Shown: piece by piece, positions 41,670 to 52,112 of the stretch
How the letters are laid out: every line of letters starts with the position of its first letter
How positions within the stretch are numbered: the first letter of the stretch is position 1
Origin: Herbinix sp.
Lineage (GTDB): Bacteria; Bacillota; Clostridia; Lachnospirales; Lachnospiraceae
NCBI GenBank assembly: GCA_029240245.1
Contig: JARBTJ010000005.1
Span: 1 to 64,000 of the forward strand
Direction: 5' to 3'
Length of the DNA stretch: 64,000 nucleotides
The notes under the pieces: model-generated
What the model was told of the DNA's origin: nothing
The model's database searches: none
Seen by the model: only the letters and a program-made list of their open reading frames with translations
Translations under genes and position numbers: made by a program

Positions 41670-42032
41670 AAATATCCTCCTAATAATATATTTTATTATA
41701 TAATTCTAGGTACAAATAAAAAAGCTTTTGATTAACGTTTCTTATGCTCGCTCTTCAAAAAGCCCCATTGCTTATACTGTTAAATTATATAAATATTATT
41801 TCCCGAATACAAAAAATGGTAAGACGACTTAATCATCGGAAGATTTTTCTAATTCTGGAACTAATAAAATTATTATAGTATTTTTTAACTATCTTGTCAA
41901 GCAATATGTCTGCAATTGTGTTACAAATGTATTCGCTAAAAATACACCTTAGTAACTTTACTATTATTTTATTGCATTGGTGATAAGCCAATCACAGATT
42001 ATTTCGCAAAACATATAATGTGACATAAAGGA

Positions 42033-42917
42033 GTGATTATTATGTCCCATCTATATGAAATAGGTATCTTTGGTGGAGATCTCCGCCAGGTATATATGAC
42101 CGCTTCCCTTCTTTCCAAGGGTTATCGGATTGCAACCTATAGCACTTACGAAACTGTCAGCCACGAAAATTGCAGTCAGATGCAAACCTTAAGTGAATTA
42201 TTTGATCAATGCAAATACCTGATCGGACCCATTCCTTTTACAAAGGACCAGGTTTCCATAACAGCGAAAAGCTCTCCGGCAGATCTTACCATCGCTCATG
42301 TGGCTTATTTACTCAGGGAGAATCATTTCCTTATTGCCGGAAATATTCCTTCACCGATAACCGGCCTCTGTGACTCAAGACACATTCCCTATTATGACCT
42401 AATGAAAAATGAAAAATTAACCATTCTTAACGCCATTGCCACTGCAGAAGGTACTATTATGGAAGCAATTGCGGGCAGCACCAGAAATCTTCATGGCAGT
42501 AATGTACTTGTATTAGGGTATGGTCGCTGCGCAAAGGTTTTGGCGCAGAAATTAAAGGCTATGGATGCAAGGGTTACCGTCGCTGCCCGTTCCGAGGAGG
42601 CACTTGCATATGCGAATGCGAATGGACATCAAACGGTCCATTTATCTAACATCAAATGTATTTTGCCTTCCTTCCATTATATATTTAATACCATACCGGC
42701 CCTGGTTCTAGACCGCGACTGTCTGGATTTGGTCGATGCTAATGTTACAATTATTGATATATCTTCGGCTCCCGGCGGTGTTGACTTTGACTATGCTAAA
42801 CAACAACATTTAAATGCCAAATTATCACTCGGCCTGCCAGGCAAAGTATCACCAAAGGCATCTGCCGATTTTCTGGTAACCGAAATTAACGCGTTAATGA
42901 AAGAAAGAAGTGATTAA
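42033..42917 (+). CDS. dpaA: Dipicolinate synthase subunit A
   Basis: IGIFGGDLRQVYMTASLLSKGY...SRNLHGSNVLVLGYGRCAKVLAQKL; followed immediately by subunit B. Likely start MSHLYE at 42042. Confidence 0.93.
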   Translation: MIIMSHLYEIGIFGGDLRQVYMTASLLSKGYRIATYSTYETVSHENCSQMQTLSELFDQCKYLIGPIPFTKDQVSITAKSSPADLTIAHVAYLLRENHFLIAGNIPSPITGLCDSRHIPYYDLMKNEKLTILNAIATAEGTIMEAIAGSTRNLHGSNVLVLGYGRCAKVLAQKLKAMDARVTVAARSEEALAYANANGHQTVHLSNIKCILPSFHYIFNTIPALVLDRDCLDLVDANVTIIDISSAPGGVDFDYAKQQHLNAKLSLGLPGKVSPKASADFLVTEINALMKERSD

Positions 42918-43505
42918 ATGACCGTCAGCAATAAAAATATAGGTTTTGCATTTACAGGCTCATTTTGCACCTATGAAACAGTGTTTTTAGAGCTTGAAAA
43001 ATTAATCCGTGAAAATAACAACTTATACCCAATCTTCTCGGAACGTTCACAAAGCATAGATTCCCGGTTTGGTAAAGCAGCCGATTTTCTTCAAAGAGCG
43101 AAAACAAGCACCGGAAGAGATCCGATTACTACAATTGTAGAAGCAGAAAAATTTGGCCCGAGCAATCTCCTTGATGTTATGTTAATCGCTCCTTGTACCG
43201 GTAATACCTTAGCAAAGCTCACCTACGGAATAACCGATTCACCTGTTCTTATGGCAGCAAAAGGTCATTTAAGGAATGGAAAGCCGGTCGTACTTGCCAT
43301 CGCTACGAATGATGCTCTTGGTGCCAACATGAAAAATATCGGTATCTTAATGAATACCAAAAATATCTTCTTCGTTCCTTTCAGTCAGGATAATTACATG
43401 GGCAAACCCTATTCCATGGTAGCCCATTTTGATTTGGTCATGCCAACCATCGAAAAAGCATTGGAAGGTAAACAATTACAGCCAATTATTTTATGTCCTC
43501 AATAA
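42918..43505 (+). CDS. dpaB: Dipicolinate synthase subunit B (flavoprotein)
   Basis: NIGFAFTGSFCTYETVF...LLDVMLIAPCTGNTLAKLTYGITDSPVLMAAKGHLRN. Confidence 0.95.
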   Translation: MTVSNKNIGFAFTGSFCTYETVFLELEKLIRENNNLYPIFSERSQSIDSRFGKAADFLQRAKTSTGRDPITTIVEAEKFGPSNLLDVMLIAPCTGNTLAKLTYGITDSPVLMAAKGHLRNGKPVVLAIATNDALGANMKNIGILMNTKNIFFVPFSQDNYMGKPYSMVAHFDLVMPTIEKALEGKQLQPIILCPQ

Positions 43506-43535
43506 TCTTACAATATAATATCCTTAATCGAAAGC

Positions 43536-43601
43536 AAGGGTGCTGATATGTCCTAAAATGATTCTTACCGCCCGGTAAGCAACAGGATGGAATGCACCCT
43601 T
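43536..43601 (+). terminator. Terminator downstream of dpaAB
   Basis: AAGGGTGC...GCACCCTT enclosing CTTACCGcccGGTAAG. Confidence 0.7.
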
Positions 43602-43685
43602 GATTAATTCTTGTTTGTAACTATGAAGCGTTTATTAAAGCATGGAGTGCTAGACTTTAATAATATAATTAGATGAGGTGATGCT

Positions 43686-45536
43686 ATGTGCGGTATAGCC
43701 GGTTTTTCCAATATTCAGGCTGATTACACAAAGGAACAGGGTAAATGGCAATTAATTCTCGATCATATGAAACAGGTTCTGGCGCATCGTGGACCTGACG
43801 ATACCGGAGATATTCTTTATCCCCAGGCAGGCTTTGCGCATACCAGGTTGTCAATTATCGATTTAAGCCGCGGGCACCAGCCAATTACAAAGTATCAGGC
43901 CGGAAATGCTTATTCCATTATTTATAACGGGGAACTGTATAATACCGCTGAGCTTAGAGAGAATCTGATTCGAATGGGTTATTTATTTAAAACTCATACG
44001 GATACAGAAGTAATCCTAACCGGATATATGGCCTTCGGACCTGATTATGTAAAGGAGTTAAATGGTATCTTTTCTTATGCTATCTGGGATGACAATAAAA
44101 GAACTTTGTGCCTGGTCCGGGATAGACTTGGAATTAAACCGCTATTCTACACGGTGAAAGACGATACCATCATATTTTCATCCGAAATCAAGGGGTTATT
44201 TCAATTTCCGGGTATAAAACCAAGACTGGATGCGAAAGGTCTTGGGGAAATCTTCGGACTCGGACCGGCAAAATCCTATGGACAGGGGGTATTTAAAGAT
44301 ATACATGAAGTATTACCGGGTAACTATCTTCTTTATAACATACAGGGAGTACATGAACATAGCTATTGGAACTTAATCAGTAAACCACATGAGGATTCCT
44401 ACCAGGAAACCGTAGAAAAAACTTCCTATTTATTATACGATTCCGTTAAAAGACAGATGGTTTCCGATATTCCAATCTGTACCTTTTTATCCGGCGGTGT
44501 GGACAGCAGCCTGATAACTGCAATCTGTGCCAAAGAACTACAAAAAGCTAATAAACAGCTGGTCACTTATTCGTTTGACTTTGTCGATAATGACAAGCAT
44601 TTTAAATCAAATTCTTTTCAACCATCCCAAGACCGTCCGTTTGTGGATATTATGGTTAACCATGTGGGAAGCAAGCACTCCTATTTAATTTGTGATAATG
44701 CCGATTTGGTGGATCAGCTTTACCCAGCCGTGGATGCAAGGGATCTTCCGAATATGGCTGATGTTGAATCCTCCCTGTTATATTTTTGTAAAAAGGTAGC
44801 TGTGGAAACTAAGGTTACTCTTACCGGAGAATGCGCGGATGAAATATTCGGCGGATATCCCTGGTTTCATCAACCGGATATCATGGCACTGCATACGTTT
44901 CCCTGGTCTAAAAATATGGAAAGTCGAAAGCTTTTATTGTCGGAGGATTTATTGACCTCGGTAGATTTGGATGCTTATGTTTTGGAGGCTTATGATAAGT
45001 CGATAGCAGAAACCCCTAAACTTCCTGGTGAAAGTAAGGAAGAAGCCCGCCGTCGGGAAATCTCTTACCTGAATTTGAAATGGTTTATGGTAACACTTCT
45101 TGATCGAATGGACCGCTGCAGTATGTTTTCCGGGCTGGAGGCAAGAGTCCCGCTGGCAGATCATCGCATTGTAGAATATATCTGGAATGTTCCCTGGGAT
45201 ATGAAATGCCCGAATGGCTTAGTGAAAGGCTTACTGCGGGATGCCGGAAAAGGTTTAATACCGGATGAGATTCTATATCGAAGAAAAAGCCCTTATCCAA
45301 AGACTTATCACCCGGAATATGAGAAAATATTAGGTACTAATTTATTAGAAATTCTGTCCGATCCCAATGCACCGATTCACCCGCTCGTGGATACAAAAAA
45401 GATAAAAACCTTCCTTTCCTCCCCGAGCGATTACGGTAAACCCTGGTACGGACAGCTGATGGCAGGTCCGCAGATGATAGCCTATCTTCTGCAGATCAAT
45501 TATTGGTTGGAGAAATATAAGATTGAGCTGGTGTAA
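43686..45536 (+). CDS. asnB: Asparagine synthetase (glutamine-hydrolysing)
   Basis: MCGIAGFSN N-terminal nucleophile Cys; FLSGGVDSSLI PP-loop. Confidence 0.95.
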   Translation: MCGIAGFSNIQADYTKEQGKWQLILDHMKQVLAHRGPDDTGDILYPQAGFAHTRLSIIDLSRGHQPITKYQAGNAYSIIYNGELYNTAELRENLIRMGYLFKTHTDTEVILTGYMAFGPDYVKELNGIFSYAIWDDNKRTLCLVRDRLGIKPLFYTVKDDTIIFSSEIKGLFQFPGIKPRLDAKGLGEIFGLGPAKSYGQGVFKDIHEVLPGNYLLYNIQGVHEHSYWNLISKPHEDSYQETVEKTSYLLYDSVKRQMVSDIPICTFLSGGVDSSLITAICAKELQKANKQLVTYSFDFVDNDKHFKSNSFQPSQDRPFVDIMVNHVGSKHSYLICDNADLVDQLYPAVDARDLPNMADVESSLLYFCKKVAVETKVTLTGECADEIFGGYPWFHQPDIMALHTFPWSKNMESRKLLLSEDLLTSVDLDAYVLEAYDKSIAETPKLPGESKEEARRREISYLNLKWFMVTLLDRMDRCSMFSGLEARVPLADHRIVEYIWNVPWDMKCPNGLVKGLLRDAGKGLIPDEILYRRKSPYPKTYHPEYEKILGTNLLEILSDPNAPIHPLVDTKKIKTFLSSPSDYGKPWYGQLMAGPQMIAYLLQINYWLEKYKIELV

Positions 45537-45593
45537 CAACTCGAAGGAAATATTTTTAGTTAATTGAATAGGCACTAATATCAGCACATAAAA

Positions 45594-45624
45594 TTAGGCT
45601 TTAAGATCTGCTCTTAAAGCCTAA
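45594..45624. terminator. Terminator between convergent asnB and yajC
   Basis: TTAGGCTTTAAGA-tctgc-TCTTAAAGCCTAA perfect stem. Confidence 0.85.
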
Positions 45625-45641
45625 TTTATACTGTAAATTTT

Positions 45642-45761
45642 GGATAAAGTGTCAAAAGGTGCTACGCACTTTTCATGCTACAATATACTGATATGGAAGC
45701 AAGCTTGCATATCAGTATATTGTAGCACGAAAGCACCAAAGGTGCTTTTGACACTTTAACC
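45642..45761 (+). mobile_element. 120-bp cloverleaf MITE-like element, copy 2 (inverted relative to copies 1 and 3)
   Basis: GGATAAAG...CTTTAACC; direct repeats AATTTT at 45636-45641 and 45762-45767. Confidence 0.9.
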
Positions 45762-45784
45762 AATTTTATTTAATTAAATAGTAC

Positions 45785-46123
45785 TTACGCATTCTTCTCT
45801 GTATTTGGTTTTTCAATTTCAACAATAGCAGATTTCTTCATTGGAATTCTGCAGTTCTTGTTGTTACCAAATTCAACAATAACCACTTCGTCCATAACAT
45901 CAATTACTACTCCGTACATACCGCTTGAAGTAAGAACACTGTCACCTGAAGCTATGGTAGAAAGCATTGCCTGCGCTGCCTTCTGCTGTTTTTTCTGGGG
46001 ACGGATCAGCATAAAGTAAAGTAACAGACCAAGGACTGCAAATTGACCAATCATGACAATCCAATTAAGACCCGGCTCACTCTCTGCTGCTGCATTTTCT
46101 GCCAAAAGTATAAAATTATTCAT
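45785..46123 (-). CDS. yajC: Preprotein translocase subunit YajC
   Basis: LLLYFMLIRPQKKQQKAAQAMLSTIASGDSVLTSSGMYGVV. Confidence 0.95.
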   Translation of the reverse strand: MNNFILLAENAAAESEPGLNWIVMIGQFAVLGLLLYFMLIRPQKKQQKAAQAMLSTIASGDSVLTSSGMYGVVIDVMDEVVIVEFGNNKNCRIPMKKSAIVEIEKPNTEKNA

Positions 46124-46171
46124 AGTTTTCCTCCTAATGATTTTATTTTCTATAATTCAATGTTATTCGCT

Positions 46172-47329
46172 CTAATCATTGCTCCTAACAAATCCTTCCA
46201 GCTTTTGTTTTTTATATTCCTGGTACCGCTTGTTGCGGATTGCCTCTCTGATTTCCTCCATCATATGATTATAGAAATACAGATTATGAAGAACCATAAG
46301 ACGCATTCCCAGCATTTCCTTTGCCTTTAATAGATGTCTGATATAAGAGCGGCTGTAGGTTCGGCAGGCCGGGCACTCACACCCTTCCTCCACCGGTCTG
46401 TCATCCAGCTCATATTTCACATTTAAAAGGTTCATTCTTCCCTGGTTCGTATAGGCATGTCCATGTCTACCATTTCTTGTGGGGTAAACACAGTCAAAAA
46501 AGTCTACACCGCGGTCAACGGCCTCCAGAATATTCGCCGGCGTTCCTACTCCCATCAAGTAAACCGGTTTATGAAGCGGTAGGTAAGGCACAGTCTCTTC
46601 AATGATCCGATACATATCTTCATGGCTTTCGCCGACTGCCAGACCACCAAGGGCATATCCTTCAAGATCCATCTCTGAAATCCGTTTGGCATGTTCTATC
46701 CGGATATCTGCAAACGTTCCCCCCTGATTAATACCAAACAGCATCTGTTTCTTATTGATGGTATCCTCTAAGGAATTTAACCTGCTAAGCTCCGTCCGGC
46801 AACGTTCCAGCCAACGGGTCGTGCGGTCAACCGAATTTTGCATATATTCTCTTGTTGCCGGATGCGGAGGACATTCGTCAAATGCCATTGCTATTGTAGA
46901 AGCCAGATTGGACTGGATCTGCATACTCTCCTCCGGTCCCATAAAAATCTTTCTTCCGTCAATATGGGAGTTGAAATATACTCCCTCCTCCTTAATTTTT
47001 CTAAGTCCTGCTAAGGAGAAAACTTGAAATCCACCCGAGTCGGTTAAAATCGGTTTATCCCATACCATAAACTTATGCAGCCCGCCCATTTGCTTTACAA
47101 CTTTATCTCCGGGTCTAACATGCAAATGATACGTATTGGATAGCTCAACCTGCGTTTTTATTTCCTGTAGATCCATGGTAGATACAGCTCCTTTGATTGC
47201 AGCTGTTGTCCCCACGTTCATGAACACAGGTGTCTGAATTGTGCCGTGGACCGTATCAAATTCAGCACTTTTTGCACACCCATCCTGCTCTATTAATCTA
47301 TACATCTCTGTTTTCTGCCTACTTTCCAA
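46172..47329 (-). CDS. tgt: tRNA-guanine transglycosylase
   Basis: ILTDSGGFQVFSLAGLRKIKEEGVYFNSHIDG; C-terminal zinc Cys/His cluster CECPAC..YSRSYIRHLLKAKEML. Confidence 0.97.
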   Translation of the reverse strand: MESRQKTEMYRLIEQDGCAKSAEFDTVHGTIQTPVFMNVGTTAAIKGAVSTMDLQEIKTQVELSNTYHLHVRPGDKVVKQMGGLHKFMVWDKPILTDSGGFQVFSLAGLRKIKEEGVYFNSHIDGRKIFMGPEESMQIQSNLASTIAMAFDECPPHPATREYMQNSVDRTTRWLERCRTELSRLNSLEDTINKKQMLFGINQGGTFADIRIEHAKRISEMDLEGYALGGLAVGESHEDMYRIIEETVPYLPLHKPVYLMGVGTPANILEAVDRGVDFFDCVYPTRNGRHGHAYTNQGRMNLLNVKYELDDRPVEEGCECPACRTYSRSYIRHLLKAKEMLGMRLMVLHNLYFYNHMMEEIREAIRNKRYQEYKKQKLEGFVRSND

Positions 47330-47679
47330 TTGTTTTCACATTGTAATCAAAATAATCAAGATAAAAATCCTTGTAAACATTACAAGTATACCCTTAAAAC
47401 CCTATATTTTCAACTAAAATATTAAATGCCGTATTTAAGCCGAATTCAAGTGATTTCCATAATAAAAAGTATTTACCTATTATTTAATAACAATCAATTC
47501 AATTTTCATGAAATTCTCCATATTCATGCAATTGAATATTATAATAAAATGTTTCAAAAAAATTTATATATAATAACATATTTTATATTATTTATTGAAA
47601 TATTTTGACGAAATTGGTAGAATATATTAGGCTTAGTATCATCCATTGTAAGCTGGGCTTAAGACGGAGGTCTTTAAAA

Positions 47680-50139
47680 ATGTCAATTAAAAAATCACTA
47701 CGAATTATGCTTATCATATCATCTATCATACCTGTAGTATTAATGTCCGTAATAGCACATGGTCTGCTTACAAATAAGCTGATTACCCTCCAGTCGGAGA
47801 ATCTGGAGAGGACAGCCAACACGAATCGAATTGGTATTATGGCAATGTTGAATACACAGATTACTGAGGTATCCCTACTTGCTATACAGACTGAAATTCA
47901 GGAATTAATAAAGTTAAACAATCCCTCTGATGCATTCGCATCATCTGGAATTAACCAACTGCTAGAGACAAGAAAGAACGAGTATCCCACTTGTGAATCT
48001 ATCACTGTCTTTAATTCTAAAAAGCAGGTAATCGCTAGCTCCGACCCGCTTGTCATCGGACAGGAGAACCAATCGGACTATGCTCTTTCCTATATGTTAG
48101 TTACCCGCGAAATTTCAATAGCAGCGGGCGGATTGAAACCCATTACCAAATCAGGTAAAACCTTTTACACCATTGATGTCGGCTGTCCAATATTTGATTC
48201 TGACTCGAATTCCCTGATCGGTTACGTAGTCAGTAGCTTGAATGCCTCCTTCTTAGACGAGTTACTGGAATCTATTAATTTCGGAAAAAGCGGTTTGGGT
48301 ATTTTACTGGACTATAACGGTACTGTCATTTATCATCCGGAACCAAATTTAATAACTAAAAATATAAATTCCACAAAATTATCCGGCCTTGTTAACGATT
48401 ATAACAGAGGGAATATCAAATCAAGCGGAAGCTTTGAATACTTTTTCGATAATACGAATCAAGCTTTTGGATACAGTATAATTCCAAAATTAAATTTTGT
48501 TTTACTGGTCAAGCAGGATATTAGTGAAATCCGCTCCCTTACAACAATTATGTTATACCTTTTAATCTTTATCAGTGCTGTTATATTAATCATCATTATC
48601 ATTTTTGCCAATTGGCTGGCTAAATATTTATCAGCTCCGATCATATCCCTGCGTGATGCAATGCGGACTGCCTCAGACGGTAATCTGAATATACAATCAA
48701 ACATTAAAAGCAATAATGAACTTGGCGAATTATCGAAAAGCTTTAATAAAATGCTACATATTATTAAAACGAATTATGAGGATTTGGAAGCCATGCACGA
48801 GGAGCTTTTATCCAACGAAGAACAGCTCCGCATGAATTATGATCATATTGAATTCTTAGCATATCATGATATTTTGACTAACCTTCCGAATAAACTCGCA
48901 TTTTTGGATTATATGAATGGAGCTTTGCTATCTTCACCCTCCGATAAAAAAATTCACGCAGTTTATTTTGTCGACCTCGATAATTTCAAAACAGTGAATG
49001 ATACCTTGGGTCACGAATATGGAGATACTCTGCTGGTTAAGACGGCTCAGATACTTACCAATGTCATCGGGGGCGATGGCATGCTTGCAAGAGCAGGTGG
49101 TGATGAGTTTCTAATATTTAAGGAAAATATGACTTCAAAGAAATCAGCCGTTGATTTTGCTCACCAAATGATTGAAAGTTTTCATAATCCTTTAGACTTA
49201 GAAGGTGAGATGATATATGTATCAATGAGCATCGGTATCGCCGTCTATCCAGAAAATGGTTTATCTCCCAATACCTTGATTAAAAACGCTGATATAGCAA
49301 TGTATAAATCCAAGGATACCGGTAAAAACAAATATACTATGTTTGATTCTAAAATGGAGGATGAGCTTAACCGTAATACTATAATTATAGAAGTGTTAAG
49401 AAATGCAATCGATAATCATGAGATCTATATTCAATATCAGCCTTTGATCGAGTTAACAAGCAATAAGGTCATTGGTTTTGAAGCACTCATGCGGATAAGA
49501 AGCGAACGCCTCGGCTTCTTAACACCAAAGGAGTTTATACCGATTGCTGAAGAAAGCGGATTAATCATCGAACTTAGTTCCTGGCTTATTAGGGAAGCCT
49601 GTAGCTTCAATAAAAAGTTAATCGATCAAGGCAATAAACCTCGTCCGGTATCCGTTAACATCTCCTCCGTTCAGATTAACCGACCCGGTTTTACGAACCT
49701 TATATCGGAAATACTATCCGAAACCGGTCTTCCCCCGGAATGCCTAGAGCTTGAAATAACGGAAAGCACCCTGGTTTCCTCAATTATGGATGCTACCCAG
49801 TTGCTAACCAGCCTCCAGAAAATCGGAGTAAAAGTATCCCTTGATGATTTCGGTACCGGTTACTCCTCATTAAACTACCTGACCAAGATGCCGATTAACA
49901 CTCTAAAGATTGATAAATCCTTTATCGATAATATCTGTCATAGTAAAAAGGATGCCTTTATTGCCGAATCGATTATAAAACTTGCGCACAGCTTGGATAT
50001 TAAGGTTGTAGCGGAAGGAGTCGAGCATGAAAACCAATTATCCATGCTCAGAGCTCACAACTGTGATATTATTCAGGGTTATATCTTCAGTGCTCCACTG
50101 CATCCGGAGGATTTGACCGATATCATCTATGAATTATAA
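47680..50139 (+). CDS. Cache-HAMP-GGDEF-EAL membrane protein
   Basis: N-terminal TM + periplasmic Cache-like domain, HAMP, ARAGGDEFLIF, GFEALMRI, DDFGTGYSSL. Start MSIKKSL with SD GGAGG preferred over 47605. Confidence 0.93.
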   Translation: MSIKKSLRIMLIISSIIPVVLMSVIAHGLLTNKLITLQSENLERTANTNRIGIMAMLNTQITEVSLLAIQTEIQELIKLNNPSDAFASSGINQLLETRKNEYPTCESITVFNSKKQVIASSDPLVIGQENQSDYALSYMLVTREISIAAGGLKPITKSGKTFYTIDVGCPIFDSDSNSLIGYVVSSLNASFLDELLESINFGKSGLGILLDYNGTVIYHPEPNLITKNINSTKLSGLVNDYNRGNIKSSGSFEYFFDNTNQAFGYSIIPKLNFVLLVKQDISEIRSLTTIMLYLLIFISAVILIIIIIFANWLAKYLSAPIISLRDAMRTASDGNLNIQSNIKSNNELGELSKSFNKMLHIIKTNYEDLEAMHEELLSNEEQLRMNYDHIEFLAYHDILTNLPNKLAFLDYMNGALLSSPSDKKIHAVYFVDLDNFKTVNDTLGHEYGDTLLVKTAQILTNVIGGDGMLARAGGDEFLIFKENMTSKKSAVDFAHQMIESFHNPLDLEGEMIYVSMSIGIAVYPENGLSPNTLIKNADIAMYKSKDTGKNKYTMFDSKMEDELNRNTIIIEVLRNAIDNHEIYIQYQPLIELTSNKVIGFEALMRIRSERLGFLTPKEFIPIAEESGLIIELSSWLIREACSFNKKLIDQGNKPRPVSVNISSVQINRPGFTNLISEILSETGLPPECLELEITESTLVSSIMDATQLLTSLQKIGVKVSLDDFGTGYSSLNYLTKMPINTLKIDKSFIDNICHSKKDAFIAESIIKLAHSLDIKVVAEGVEHENQLSMLRAHNCDIIQGYIFSAPLHPEDLTDIIYEL

Positions 50140-50256
50140 ACAGAGCTTCGTATCAACTAGCCAAGCACAAGGTGTCAGCTCGCTGACACTGTCGCGCCCG
50201 GGCGGATTGCGAAGCAAAAAATCCTTACCGCGAAATGCGCTTCCTGCAGGGAGTGC

Positions 50257-50295
50257 TTTTTTGTTTCATAGGACACACTCCTATGAAACAAAAAA
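50257..50295. terminator. Perfect 17-bp inverted repeat between convergent genes, bidirectional terminator-like
   Basis: TTTTTTGTTTCATAGGA-cacac-TCCTATGAAACAAAAAA. Confidence 0.8.
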
Positions 50296-50420
50296 AGATA
50301 CTGTAGGACAGTTTCCTACGAATGTATTATAACCTCCGTACTACTATCCTACAGCATCTTTCCTATTCTTATTTATCACATATTACGTTTCATACAATTC
50401 TTACAGATTTTAACCGGTTC

Positions 50421-51359
50421 TTACCAAGCTTTACCGGAGCAACCAAGTACATTAACAATTTTATGCTTAACAACTGCTTTGATATTATTTCTTGCAGGTG
50501 TAAGGTATTGTCTCGGATCAAAGTGACTCGGGTTGTTGAAGAAATACTCTCTGATACCTGCAGTGAATGCAAGTCTTAAATCAGAGTCTATGTTAATTTT
50601 ACATACTGCCATGCCTGCAGCCTGTCTTAACATCTCTTCCGGAATACCAATCGCATCTTCCATTTTACCGCCGTACTGCTGAATTGTCTTTACATATTCC
50701 TGAGATACGGAGGAAGCACCGTGTAATACGATAGGGAAATTAGGCAATCTTCTTTCTACTTCTTCTAAGATATCAAAACGAAGCTTAGGTTTCTGGCCCG
50801 GTTTGAATTTGAATGCACCATGGCTGGTACCGATAGCAATTGCTAAAGAGTCTACGCCGGTACGTGTAACAAATTCTTCTACTTCATCCGGTCTTGTAAA
50901 GGAAGCATCTTCTGCCGATACATTAACATCATCCTCAATACCTGCAAGCTTACCTAATTCGCCTTCAACAACGCAACCATGAGCATGCGCATATTCTACA
51001 ACCTTTTTCGTCAAAGTAATATTGTCCTCAAAGCTGTGTTTTGAACCATCTATCATGACGGAAGAAAATCCTCCATCGATACAGGATTTACAAATTTCAA
51101 AGTCGTCACCATGGTCTAAGTGAAGAGCGATAGGAAGGTCGGTATCAATTATAGCTGCCTCAACCAATTTTACAAGGTATGCATGCTTTGCGTATTTTCT
51201 AGCTCCGGCTGAAACTTGTAAAATAAGCGGTGCATTTTCTTCTTTCGCAGCTTCCGTAATACCCTGGATGATTTCCATGTTGTTTACGTTAAAAGCTCCT
51301 ATTGCATAACCTCCGGCATATGCTTTTTGAAACATTTCTTTTGTTGTCACTAAAGCCAT
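50421..51359 (-). CDS. fba: Class II fructose-bisphosphate aldolase
   Basis: AIGAFNVNNMEIIQGI...PIALHLDHGDDFEICKSCIDGGFSSVMIDGS...LHGASSVSQE. Confidence 0.95.
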   Translation of the reverse strand: MALVTTKEMFQKAYAGGYAIGAFNVNNMEIIQGITEAAKEENAPLILQVSAGARKYAKHAYLVKLVEAAIIDTDLPIALHLDHGDDFEICKSCIDGGFSSVMIDGSKHSFEDNITLTKKVVEYAHAHGCVVEGELGKLAGIEDDVNVSAEDASFTRPDEVEEFVTRTGVDSLAIAIGTSHGAFKFKPGQKPKLRFDILEEVERRLPNFPIVLHGASSVSQEYVKTIQQYGGKMEDAIGIPEEMLRQAAGMAVCKINIDSDLRLAFTAGIREYFFNNPSHFDPRQYLTPARNNIKAVVKHKIVNVLGCSGKAW

Positions 51360-51654
51360 CTTATTATCAATCCTTTCTATTTGCTTAATATTATTCTGAT
51401 TTGAATGTTTTTTCCCGTGAAATCAAGTCAATCAAATCATAATTTGCAATTCTTATCTATTATACCATAAAATAGTTAGTTGAAAAGTTATTTTATAAAT
51501 TTTTTATGGATAAGCTATCCAGAAACTTCGGACCATTGATCACACATGCCTTCCGGTTCATATAATATATCATATCATCTGTTATATTATGTGTCTTTAC
51601 TTGATCTTCTATTATGAGGAAAGCATGCTGATACAACAAGAAGGAGCGAATTGT

Positions 51655-51873
51655 ATGTTTTATCATCCCTATAATCTCCGTAATCCGGATTATGACGGAC
51701 CATATCGACCAATACGGTGGCGAAATCCTTCCTCCTATTTTTATCCGAGAACCGGTCGAATCATTGTAATACCGATTACCCTCAGACCTCCGGTTGGTAG
51801 ACTTCCCTGGGGTCCCGGCCCTGCTCGTCCGCCATGGGGCATACCCAGATACAGGAACAAACCATATCGCTAG
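51655..51873 (+). CDS. Small Pro/Arg/Tyr-rich protein of unknown function
   Basis: 72 codons from MFYHPYN with SD AAGAAGGAG; composition dominated by P, R, Y, G. Confidence 0.65.
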   Translation: MFYHPYNLRNPDYDGPYRPIRWRNPSSYFYPRTGRIIVIPITLRPPVGRLPWGPGPARPPWGIPRYRNKPYR

Positions 51874-52112
51874 TCTGTAGAATCTTTTTTAATGCAACAC
51901 GTACCCACCTCCCTTATTGCTATAGTCTGATTGATAAATATATTCCTATCAATATCGGTAGTCAGAACTGTACTAAGGGAGGTAATTGATTCCTTATATT
52001 TCAAATTGCAGTAACTGAACCAAACCTTGATAAATGTCAGTAAAAGGTATAGAATAAGATGAACTTATCAATCATGTTTTATGTTATATTCTACGAACGA
52101 AAGGATTAACCT

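Noticed and set aside
50129-50332. 67-aa ORF overlapping the end of the GGDEF-EAL gene
   Set aside because: Runs through hairpin-rich intergenic DNA; no RBS.
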